Positions 1-5,922 of a stretch of 5,970 nt of DNA are shown here, in pieces. Where the stretch lies: assembly GCA_949346185.1 (NCBI GenBank), contig CASGVX010000136.1, forward strand, positions 1-5,970. The letters run 5' to 3'. The position numbers and the translations under genes are program-made. Within the stretch, counting starts at the first letter, position 1. Every line of letters begins with the position of its first letter. The notes under the pieces are model-generated. The model saw nothing but the letters and a program-made list of their open reading frames with translations, searched no databases and was not told the origin of the DNA. This stretch comes from an uncultured Lachnospiraceae bacterium. GTDB lineage: Bacteria > Bacillota > Clostridia > Lachnospirales > Lachnospiraceae.

Positions 1-21
1 ACCGGATTTTTACCCTGCTGG

Positions 22-50
22 AATCAAAATTGCGAACTTGTTTCGCAATT
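22..50 (-). terminator. Candidate intrinsic terminator after xth
   Basis: A perfect 9-bp stem (28-36 pairing with 42-50, AATTGCGAA/TTCGCAATT) closes a 5-base loop. Read on the minus strand it starts 33 bases beyond the xth stop codon and runs into a short T-rich tail (TTTTGATT, partly within the stem). The stem is AT-rich at its base and the U-tract is interrupted, so termination may be weak. The remaining bases from 1 to 82 show no gene. It could instead be a dispersed intergenic hairpin. Confidence 0.45.
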
Positions 51-82
51 ACCTACTGCTATTTTATGCAATTCATCCCTCG

Positions 83-838
83 CTACCACTCCACTTCCAG
101 TTCCACGGGACAGTGATCCGACCCCATCACCTCCGTGTGAATGGCCGCAGATTTCAATTTGTCCTTCAGCCTCTCTGACACGAGAAAATAATCAATGCGC
201 CACCCCGCATTTTTCGCCCTGGCCGAGAAGCGGTAAGACCACCAGGAGTAAATCCCCTCCTGATCCGGGTAAAAATACCGAAAGGTATCCACAAAGCCGC
301 TGTCCAGCAGCGCAGTCATCTTCTCCCGCTCCTGAGGCGTAAATCCCGCATTCTTCTGGTTCGTCTTGGGATTCTTCAGATCAATCTCCCTGTGGGCCAC
401 ATTCATGTCCCCGCATACGATGACAGGCTTCTTCCCATCCAACGCCATGAGATACTCCCGAAAGGCATCCTCCCACTCCATGCGATAGTCCAGACGCTTC
501 AGCTCATTCTGGGCATTCGGGGTATACACCGTAACCATAAAATACTTCTCAAACTCCAGAGTAATCACCCTGCCCTCCCGGTCATGCTCCTCAATCCCCA
601 TGCCGTAGGCAACAGAGACAGGCTCCTCCTTTGTGAAGATTGCCGTGCCGGAATACCCCTTTTTCTCCGCATAATTCCAATACTGGTGATAGCCGGGGAA
701 ATCCATCTCCAGCTGCCCCTCCTGCATCTTAGATTCCTGGATGCAGAACACATCCGCATCCACCTCCCTAAAATATTCCTCAAAGCCTTTTTTCACGCAA
801 GCCCTAATGCCATTCACATTCCACGAGATTAGTTTCAT
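83..838 (-). CDS. xth: Exodeoxyribonuclease III / AP endonuclease (ExoA type)
   Basis: This 251-residue cytosolic enzyme should cleave the DNA backbone 5' to abasic sites and remove blocked 3' ends during base-excision repair, using a divalent metal. The endonuclease/exonuclease/phosphatase fold spans the whole protein. Expected active-site residues are visible: N7 in SWNVNG, E35 in the family motif DVFCIQESK (29-37), Y105, D144 and N146 in GDMN, D216 in the third family signature NAGWRIDYFLVS (210-221), and D241-H242 in SDHCPV. Length matches Bacillus ExoA (about 252 residues), and the sequence looks closer to the ExoA/APE1 branch than to E. coli XthA. The ATG at 836-838 is preceded by AGGAAAGGGG (845-854) at 6 bases, supporting this start. 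It lies 112 bases downstream of proC in the same direction, so it may be cotranscribed or have its own promoter. No defects seen. Identity is near certain; the symbol could also be exoA. Confidence 0.97.
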   Translation of the reverse strand: MKLISWNVNGIRACVKKGFEEYFREVDADVFCIQESKMQEGQLEMDFPGYHQYWNYAEKKGYSGTAIFTKEEPVSVAYGMGIEEHDREGRVITLEFEKYFMVTVYTPNAQNELKRLDYRMEWEDAFREYLMALDGKKPVIVCGDMNVAHREIDLKNPKTNQKNAGFTPQEREKMTALLDSGFVDTFRYFYPDQEGIYSWWSYRFSARAKNAGWRIDYFLVSERLKDKLKSAAIHTEVMGSDHCPVELEVEW

Positions 839-950
839 ATCATGCCCCTTTCCTGTATTATATGCTCCCTCTGCACAATAGCATTACATGCCTCATGCCA
901 AGCCCTATTAATCCGTTGCCATTCGCAGCAGCAGTACAGCGAGCCTTATC
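839..950. other. Intergenic gap between proC and xth
   Basis: These 112 bases hold the xth ribosome binding site (845-854) and a perfect TATAAT on the minus strand at 857-862. No convincing -35 hexamer sits 16-18 bases upstream, and initiation there would begin inside the ribosome binding site. No strong hairpin with a T-run follows proC, so read-through from proC into xth is possible. Nothing else is recognisable. Confidence 0.4.
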
Positions 951-1745
951 TTACATTCCTCTGGCCTTTGCCACGCAAGCCTTCATCGCCTCAATCACAC
1001 TACTGCGAAGCCCTTCCTTTTCCAGTACCCGCACAGCCTCTATGGTAGTTCCGCCGGGAGAGCATACCATATCTTTCAATTCCCCCGGATGCTTTCCCGT
1101 ATCCAGCGCCATCTTGGCGCTCCCCAGCACCGCCTGGGCAGCAAAGCGATAGGCCTGTTCCCGGGGCATGCCATCCGCCACCGCCCCATCTGCCATGGCC
1201 TCGATGAATAAAAACACGTATGCGGGAGAACTGCCGCTGACAGAAACCACCACATCCATCAAATGCTCCGACACAAATTCGCATTTGCCAAAACTTTCCA
1301 ATAGCTCGGTCACAATCTCCAAATCTTCCCGAGTCACATTTTCGTTACAGCAGGCGGCCGTCATGCCCTCCCCCACCAACGCCGGGGTATTGGGCATAGT
1401 GCGTACAATCTTCCTGTCCTCCCCCAGAAGAGAGGCCAGCCATTCCAGAGTCTTTCCGGGGGCAATGGAAATCACAATCTGATCTGCCCTCACCACCCCC
1501 GCAATTTCCCGAATCACCTCCTCGTAAAATTGAGGCTTTACCGCTAGGAACAGCACGTCGCTGCCTGCCGCCACCTCCCGGTTGTCCCCAGCCAAAGCAA
1601 TGCCAAGTTCTTTTGCCACCCGCTCTCTGCTGGCCTCAGTTCGCACAGAGGCAATGATATCCTCCCCTGTTGCCACACCATTCTCTACCATGCCGCCAAT
1701 CATGGCACTGGCCATATTTCCACATCCAATAAATCCTAACCGCAT
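951..1745 (-). CDS. proC: Pyrroline-5-carboxylate reductase
   Basis: This 264-residue cytosolic enzyme reduces 1-pyrroline-5-carboxylate to L-proline with NAD(P)H, the last step of proline synthesis. The N-terminal Rossmann domain shows FIGCGNMASAMIGG (5-18), a GxGxxA nucleotide-binding motif, then AVKPQ (68-72) and SIAPGKTL (93-100). RTMPNTPALVGEG (115-127) and SGSSPAY (170-176) are typical of the family and lead into the helical dimerisation domain. The C-terminal family signature is visible at 223-242, centred on CSPGGTTIEAV with the substrate-site GGTT (231-234). Length is slightly below but within the usual 265-280. The ATG at 1743-1745 has AGGAGG at 1753-1758 with a 7-base spacer. No proA or proB lies nearby, so glutamate-5-semialdehyde must come from genes elsewhere. 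No T-box specifier or antiterminator sequence (AGGGTGGNACCGCG) is seen upstream. The gene appears intact. Confidence 0.97.
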   Translation of the reverse strand: MRLGFIGCGNMASAMIGGMVENGVATGEDIIASVRTEASRERVAKELGIALAGDNREVAAGSDVLFLAVKPQFYEEVIREIAGVVRADQIVISIAPGKTLEWLASLLGEDRKIVRTMPNTPALVGEGMTAACCNENVTREDLEIVTELLESFGKCEFVSEHLMDVVVSVSGSSPAYVFLFIEAMADGAVADGMPREQAYRFAAQAVLGSAKMALDTGKHPGELKDMVCSPGGTTIEAVRVLEKEGLRSSVIEAMKACVAKARGM

Positions 1746-1752
1746 TTCTCGT

Positions 1753-1758
1753 CCTCCT
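1753..1758 (-). promoter_or_regulatory. Ribosome binding site of proC
   Basis: A full AGGAGG lies 7 bases before the ATG at 1743-1745 and fixes the start of proC. Confidence 0.85.
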
Positions 1759-1993
1759 TCTGTTTTCCGTCCTGCCGTTACTATTCCCAGCGATTTATCC
1801 TCTTCCGGGATAGAGCCTCTGCCTATTATTTGTCCAATCTATCCCTGACATACTCCAATACAAATATGCAAATTTCTGCAAAATCTTGCCCGTCTCCACC
1901 TCTTTCCCCTGCCCCGGCATAATTCCAATCTACAATGGATACGCTGGCATGCCGCTTTCAGCGACATTGCCATAAACAAAAGAATAGCACAAC
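1759..1993. other. proC leader / gap without a convincing gene
   Basis: About 235 bases separate the transporter terminator from the proC ribosome binding site. On the minus strand all three frames stay open for some 40 codons: 1839-1973, 1795-1920, and a third without a start codon that begins after a TGA near 1963 and ends with TAA near 1828. None has a good ribosome binding site. TGGACA at 1833-1838 resembles a -35 but lacks a matching -10. The proC promoter is presumably here but I cannot place it. No tRNA-like, T-box or riboswitch signature was recognised. Confidence 0.4.
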
Positions 1994-2030
1994 AAAAGAG
2001 GGGAATCAAGCGAGAGTTCCCCTCTTTTTT
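1990..2030 (-). terminator. Intrinsic terminator, probably bidirectional, after the ABC operon
   Basis: A perfect 12-bp stem (1994-2005 with 2017-2028, AAAAGAGGGGAA/TTCCCCTCTTTT) encloses an 11-base loop. In the minus direction it lies about 90 bases after the permease stop codon and ends in TTTTGTTG. In the plus direction the T-tract is longer (six T, 2025-2030), although no plus-strand gene precedes it. The GC core with A/T flanks is the classic form. It separates the transporter operon from proC. Confidence 0.8.
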
Positions 2031-2034
2031 ATGT

Positions 2035-2070
2035 AAAGACTGTGACTAGTGCCACTATTCACAGTCCTTT
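2035..2070. other. Second hairpin between the permease stop and the terminator
   Basis: GACTGTGA (2038-2045) pairs with TCACAGTC (2059-2066). A single C/T mismatch and then TAGT/ACTA (2047-2050 with 2054-2057) extend the helix to a 3-base GCC loop. AAA at 2035-2037 can pair with TTT at 2068-2070 past one bulged C. In the minus direction this forms first in the transcript, 46 bases after the permease stop, and is followed directly by the 1990-2030 terminator. It lacks its own good T-run, so it is better read as a stabilising 3' hairpin or part of a tandem terminator. Confidence 0.55.
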
Positions 2071-2116
2071 ATTCCTTCATGGGAATGCCCCAGACCTATG
2101 CCGCAGCATGGATTTC

Positions 2117-4918
2117 TTACAGGTTATCATTCCGCAGCGCCTCAATGGGATTATCCCGCTTAATCCTCCTCATGGAGTACAGCATGCTGCCAAACACCAT
2201 GACGAACACGCCCACAAACACGATGGCCACACTTGCCCAAGGAATATTGAATGCTGCATTCCAGCCCACCTCCATGGACTTGCTCATCAGGTAGCACAGC
2301 AGGAATGATATGGGCAAACCGAAAAGCAATGATTTCACGCCATACAGGAGGCACTCGAAGTTCATCATCCGATCAAATCCTCTCCTTGCCATTCCCACGG
2401 ATTTTAGCATGGCAAACTCCTTCCTCCGAAGCTGGATATTGGTGGAAATGGTATTGAAAATATTTGCCATGACAATCAGCGCTATCAGGGAGACAAACCC
2501 GTACACAAAGATGTCAAGCACCAGCAGCAAAGCCCTGTTGGCCTCCGCAGTCTCCCGCTCGCTGTATAGCTGGCTTACCACTTCCTTCTTGAAACCGGAA
2601 CTATTTTTCAAATATTCCGATAGATTGGTATATGCTTTTTTATATTTTTCCGCCTTGAAATTAAACTCCGCATATTTCCCTAAATCTATTTTCTTGGCAG
2701 CCCCTGCCATTTGCTTCAGAGCACTCTCGGGAAGCACCATGGTCACCCCGTTATGCCATGGGGAAACGCTTCCTATTCCCAGAGGAATCTTTCTGGAAGC
2801 AATCTCCATCTTCTTCACATCGTCAAAGACTAATTTCGTTACTGCTTCCTTCCCGGAAACAATGTTTTCTTCTTCCTCCTCGAAACCATCTTCTCCTTTG
2901 TCCCCATTCTCCTCCTCGTTTTTCATAAAAGGAAAGGCCATCTTCTCCGCATCCATGCTCTCATAATCAACGATATGCTCATACCCCTCCACCTGATTAA
3001 TGCAATAAACCTCCTTTGGTATGCGGTTCTTCTTCAGCACCCGTCCCTTCACGACACTATTTCCTGAATTAAGCCCCTGCACTTCATCCCAGATGATGGG
3101 GCAGAGTTTTTCTCCATCCATATATTTCGACACATCCATATGGTTCTCTTCCAGAAACCTCTCATATGAAGCATCATCCACAAAACTCAGCGCAACATCT
3201 ATCAATACCTTGTCACTCTTCTTATGAGCTGCAATATAACTCACCGGTCCATCTGCCCCCCGATTAAATTCATAAAATTCCTCATCCAAATCTTCCCTAT
3301 CCACAACCAGATAGGCAAAATTCACCTGAGTGGAATATGCCGCTTCCTCCACGTCCTGCACCCGCTCCATAGCCTTTCTGGCCTCTTCTGCCGACACGCC
3401 GCGCATGTCTTCCTTTTTCGCATTGAGTTTGATATCTGCCGTGGATGCTTGCTGCATGATATTCACGCTCTCTGACATATATCCGTTAAAGCAGCTGGTC
3501 ACGATAAAGAGAATGATACTGATGGTCAGAGAAAATACCGTCAGCCGATATTTTCTCCGATTCCTCTTGAAATTCTTGCTGGCCAGCATTCCTTCGAAGC
3601 CAAAGAGATGATATACCCATTTCCCCGTGCGGACATTCTTGCTGCGAATGCGCACATCCCTGCTCTCCCGCAGGGCATCAATGGCCGTCATGCGGACAGC
3701 CTTTGCCGCAGGAATCATAGAAGAAATCAGTACCGTAACTGCTGCAACAATCACTGCGATTACAATGGCAATAGGCATCACCGTCAGGTGCAGGTGGATG
3801 TCAGCCTGCGTATTGATAAAATGTCCTAACAATCGATCCACAAAATACAGCGTGACGCCGATGCCCCCAAGACCACCCACAACGCCAATGGGAATGCCTA
3901 TCCCGCACAGGCACAGTCCCTCAAAATAAACACTGTGGCGAATCTGCTTCTTTGTAGCGCCTATAGATTTCAGCAATCCAAACTGCTTCGTCCTCTCGCT
4001 GACGGAGATGGAAAATGCATTGTAAATCAATGTGACGCTGGCCACCATGATAATGAGAATCAAAACCGCTCCCATGTTATAGAATACCTGCATAAAGTTC
4101 CCATTGGGAGATTCCCCCCGGAATCGCAGCAGACCGCCATGGGTAATATAATCAACCTCCCCCTGAATGGAATCCTTGTCACGCCCCAACTCTTTGATGA
4201 GAAAATGCCTCATCTGCTTTAATATTTCCTTAGGATGCTCAGAGGTGAAGAGCACATCTGAAAAACAGACGTCGTCAGCCCCCACAGTGAAGGCGGTATA
4301 TCCAGATGCTGTATGACTTTCCAAAGCCGGTCTCTCACAGATTCCCACAACATGGTAGGTCATCGACCGAGTTTCTTCCAAACTCTCCCCATTCTCTATA
4401 TAAGGATTTGCCTGCCCTACCGCCTGGCCATCTATCATCCTCTTTCCCACTTCCAAGGTAAGAGTATCCCCTACATGATAGGTAATACCACCATTTTCCT
4501 CCAGATGCTTTGGAAGCACCAGTTCATCGCTCTTTTCCGCCATCCGTCCCTCTGTGATGCGCAGGGGACTGAAATCAGCAAAATTTTTCTCAATGGAGTT
4601 GATGCAAAGGTAAGGCTTGGACTCATTGAGGCTGTCCTGCATCCTGGCATATCCCACGGTATCCACCATCGTGGCATCCTTCACATCCTCACCCCCACGA
4701 AACTTTTTCACCTCATCCTGCGACAACTGATTCAGCCTGCCCTCCCAGGCGCCCTCGTCTCCGATTTCCAAGCGAACCAAGAAATCCTGCAAGCTAAACA
4801 CAATGGATGTCACGCCGGTAAACATAGCTGCCGAGAGAATAATTCCAACAATCGTCACCAGAGTTCTCAATTTATTTTTCTTTAACGTCTGCAAGGTATA
4901 GCGATTGATAATATTCAT
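2117..4918 (-). CDS. ABC transporter permease with two FtsX-type halves
   Basis: This 933-residue inner-membrane protein is the membrane partner of the ATPase encoded just upstream. Eight hydrophobic segments are visible, near 19-44, 282-304, 333-360, 379-403, 458-480, 797-823, 857-879 and 892-916. This gives two FtsX units, each of one helix, a large external domain (about 45-281 and 481-796) and three more helices. The halves share the pre-helix basic stretch (LKKNKLRT near 12, KRNRRKYRLT near 451), the coupling motif QFGLLKSIG (312-320) matching EFAMLKSVG (834-842), and a final ALR motif (415-417, 927-929). No ATPase domain is fused to it. The second external domain carries an acidic run at 667-685. 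The ATG overlaps the ATPase stop (ATGA), with GAGGTGA at 4926-4932 seven bases before it. Known relatives (MacB, LolCE, BceB-like) move or sense peptides, lipoproteins or drugs; the substrate here is unknown. Confidence 0.93.
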   Translation of the reverse strand: MNIINRYTLQTLKKNKLRTLVTIVGIILSAAMFTGVTSIVFSLQDFLVRLEIGDEGAWEGRLNQLSQDEVKKFRGGEDVKDATMVDTVGYARMQDSLNESKPYLCINSIEKNFADFSPLRITEGRMAEKSDELVLPKHLEENGGITYHVGDTLTLEVGKRMIDGQAVGQANPYIENGESLEETRSMTYHVVGICERPALESHTASGYTAFTVGADDVCFSDVLFTSEHPKEILKQMRHFLIKELGRDKDSIQGEVDYITHGGLLRFRGESPNGNFMQVFYNMGAVLILIIMVASVTLIYNAFSISVSERTKQFGLLKSIGATKKQIRHSVYFEGLCLCGIGIPIGVVGGLGGIGVTLYFVDRLLGHFINTQADIHLHLTVMPIAIVIAVIVAAVTVLISSMIPAAKAVRMTAIDALRESRDVRIRSKNVRTGKWVYHLFGFEGMLASKNFKRNRRKYRLTVFSLTISIILFIVTSCFNGYMSESVNIMQQASTADIKLNAKKEDMRGVSAEEARKAMERVQDVEEAAYSTQVNFAYLVVDREDLDEEFYEFNRGADGPVSYIAAHKKSDKVLIDVALSFVDDASYERFLEENHMDVSKYMDGEKLCPIIWDEVQGLNSGNSVVKGRVLKKNRIPKEVYCINQVEGYEHIVDYESMDAEKMAFPFMKNEEENGDKGEDGFEEEEENIVSGKEAVTKLVFDDVKKMEIASRKIPLGIGSVSPWHNGVTMVLPESALKQMAGAAKKIDLGKYAEFNFKAEKYKKAYTNLSEYLKNSSGFKKEVVSQLYSERETAEANRALLLVLDIFVYGFVSLIALIVMANIFNTISTNIQLRRKEFAMLKSVGMARRGFDRMMNFECLLYGVKSLLFGLPISFLLCYLMSKSMEVGWNAAFNIPWASVAIVFVGVFVMVFGSMLYSMRRIKRDNPIEALRNDNL

Positions 4919-5598
4919 GCTCTATTCACCTCATCTCTGGTAATTTTTCCATCCTCGATGGCGATAATCCTATCTGCCTGCAGGGCTATGTTTTCATCAT
5001 GGGTAATCATAATCAGTGTCTGATGGAACTTCTCATTGGACTCCCGCAGCAGATGCATGATATCCTGGCTGTTCTTGCTGTCCAAATTGCCAGTGGGCTC
5101 ATCCGCCAGCACCACGGCCGGCGCATTCATCAGCGCCCTGCCGATAGAAACTCTCTGCTGCTGTCCGCCGGAAAGCTGGTTGGGAAGATGACCCTCCCTG
5201 CCCTCCAGTCCCAGCAGCTTCACCATTTCCCGCAGCCGGCTCTCATTAACCTTTCTCCCATCCATCAGCACCGGAAGGGTGATATTCTCTTTCACATCCA
5301 GCACCGGAATCAGATTGTAGAACTGATAAATCAATCCCACCTGCCTCCTCCTGAAAATAGCCAATGCCTCCTCTTTCTGTGAAAAAATATCCTTTCCGTC
5401 CATCGTCACCTTCCCGGATGTGGGTACATCCACCGCCCCAAGAATATGCAGCAATGTGGACTTTCCAGAGCCGGATGGCCCGATAATTGCCACAAACTCT
5501 CCCTGCTCCACAGAGAACGACACGCCGTCCAAGGCATGCACCGCATTCTCTCCGGCGCCATACACCTTCGTCAAATTTTCCACTTTTAAAATTTCCAT
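4915..5598 (-). CDS. ABC transporter ATP-binding protein (MacB/LolD/BceA type)
   Basis: This 227-residue cytoplasmic ATPase powers the FtsX-type permease encoded next. All nucleotide-binding motifs are intact: Walker A GPSGSGKST (40-48), Q-loop glutamine Q92 in YQFYNLIP, signature LSGGQQQRV (142-150), Walker B VVLADEP (162-168) with catalytic E167, D-loop NLDS (171-174) and switch H200 in MITHD. The YQFYNLIP and NLDS context is typical of the subfamily that pairs with MacB, LolC/E and BceB permeases. The start is set at the ATG 5596-5598 because AGGAGG (5605-5610) stands 6 bases before it and the protein then begins MEILKVENLTKVYG, as relatives do. The frame stays open back to an ATG at 5682, but that codon has no ribosome binding site and would add 28 atypical residues. 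The stop overlaps the permease start by 4 bases, implying coupled translation. Confidence 0.96.
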   Translation of the reverse strand: MEILKVENLTKVYGAGENAVHALDGVSFSVEQGEFVAIIGPSGSGKSTLLHILGAVDVPTSGKVTMDGKDIFSQKEEALAIFRRRQVGLIYQFYNLIPVLDVKENITLPVLMDGRKVNESRLREMVKLLGLEGREGHLPNQLSGGQQQRVSIGRALMNAPAVVLADEPTGNLDSKNSQDIMHLLRESNEKFHQTLIMITHDENIALQADRIIAIEDGKITRDEVNRA

Positions 5599-5604
5599 AG
5601 TCAA

Positions 5605-5610
5605 CCTCCT
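5605..5610 (-). promoter_or_regulatory. Ribosome binding site of the ABC ATPase
   Basis: A full AGGAGG stands 6 bases before the ATG at 5596-5598. It decides between this start and the longer in-frame alternative at 5682. Confidence 0.9.
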
Positions 5611-5705
5611 AAATCCTCTCCTCTGGTTACAGCGATTCCACTGAAAATGAAGCATTAGCAGCAAAAAACTTACATGCTGCATATCATTATTGGAATCTAA
5701 TGATT

Positions 5706-5711
5706 AGTATA
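5706..5711 (-). promoter_or_regulatory. Candidate -10 element of the ABC operon promoter
   Basis: TATACT on the minus strand matches TATAAT at five of six bases. It would start transcription near 5699, giving a leader of roughly 100 bases before the ATPase. No good -35 hexamer lies 16-18 bases upstream, where the sequence is C-rich. This fits a promoter that needs an activator bound at the inverted repeat just upstream. The position is an inference; an 11-base near-palindrome CTAAT-G-ATTAG (5697-5707) overlaps its downstream edge. Confidence 0.45.
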
Positions 5712-5744
5712 TACAGGGATTATTACAGGCGGGTGACTGGAATG

Positions 5745-5758
5745 TGACAGTTTTGTAA
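5745..5758. promoter_or_regulatory. BceR-type response-regulator binding box
   Basis: TGACA-GTTT-TGTAA reads as an inverted repeat with a 4-base spacer. It matches the TnACA-N4-TGTAA pattern that I recall as the consensus of BceR-like OmpR-family regulators in Firmicutes. Its centre lies about 52 bases upstream of the inferred start site of the ABC operon, a workable activator position. A weaker relative, TTACA-GGCG-GGTGA (5723-5736), follows 22 bases away centre to centre, about two DNA turns, and would overlap the -35 region. The regulator gene is not in the window. The match is short, so chance remains possible, but its position before an ABC/FtsX operon supports it. Confidence 0.55.
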
Positions 5759-5882
5759 GGTTTAGATGTTTTGAATTTCTTTGCAGAAGTTGTTAAAACC
5801 TTGCAAATACTGGATTTCTAAGATGTCCCAGAAGTGATTTAGACGCTTATCTTCTCATAAAATCTCATATTTTTCATTCATT

Positions 5883-5922
5883 TTGTGTAAAAGTTGTGTA
5901 AATTTGTAACGTTTTTTGTGTA
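5883..5922. repeat. Helically phased TTGTGTA direct repeats
   Basis: Exact copies of TTGTGTA start at 5883, 5894 and 5916, 11 and 22 bases apart. A degenerate TTGTAA at 5904 fills the vacant turn. On the minus strand the units read TACACAA, similar to the TTnACA-type repeats bound by PhoB/PhoP-like regulators. The same stretch, ending TGTACAGACCC, also resembles termini of IS256-family elements as I remember them. Which explanation holds cannot be told from this window. Confidence 0.5.

Noticed and set aside
392..832. Plus-strand open frame of 146 codons
   Set aside because: It is antisense to the intact xth gene, with His/Leu/Ile-rich composition and no family motif.
857..862. Perfect TATAAT as -10 of an xth promoter
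   Set aside because: No acceptable -35 lies 16-18 bases upstream, and initiation about 7 bases downstream would fall inside the ribosome binding site.
1942..1963. CGCTG/CAGCG hairpin with internal GGCATGCC
   Set aside because: The stem is only 5 bp with a 12-base loop and no T-run, well within chance.
1746..1993. Proline T-box or other riboswitch before proC
   Set aside because: The conserved AGGGTGGNACCGCG antiterminator sequence is absent, and no terminator hairpin lies between this region and the proC start.
2310..2966. Plus-strand open frame of 218 codons
   Set aside because: It lies wholly inside the permease gene on the other strand, has no ribosome binding site, and is Ser/Phe-rich as expected from reading such a gene backwards.
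4313..4885. Plus-strand open frame of 190 codons
   Set aside because: It is antisense to the permease N-terminal half, with no ribosome binding site and no recognisable domain.
5599..5682. Longer ATPase starting at ATG 5680-5682 (28 extra residues)
   Set aside because: No ribosome binding site precedes it, the extra residues are unlike the family N-terminus, and AGGAGG stands perfectly placed before the ATG at 5596-5598.
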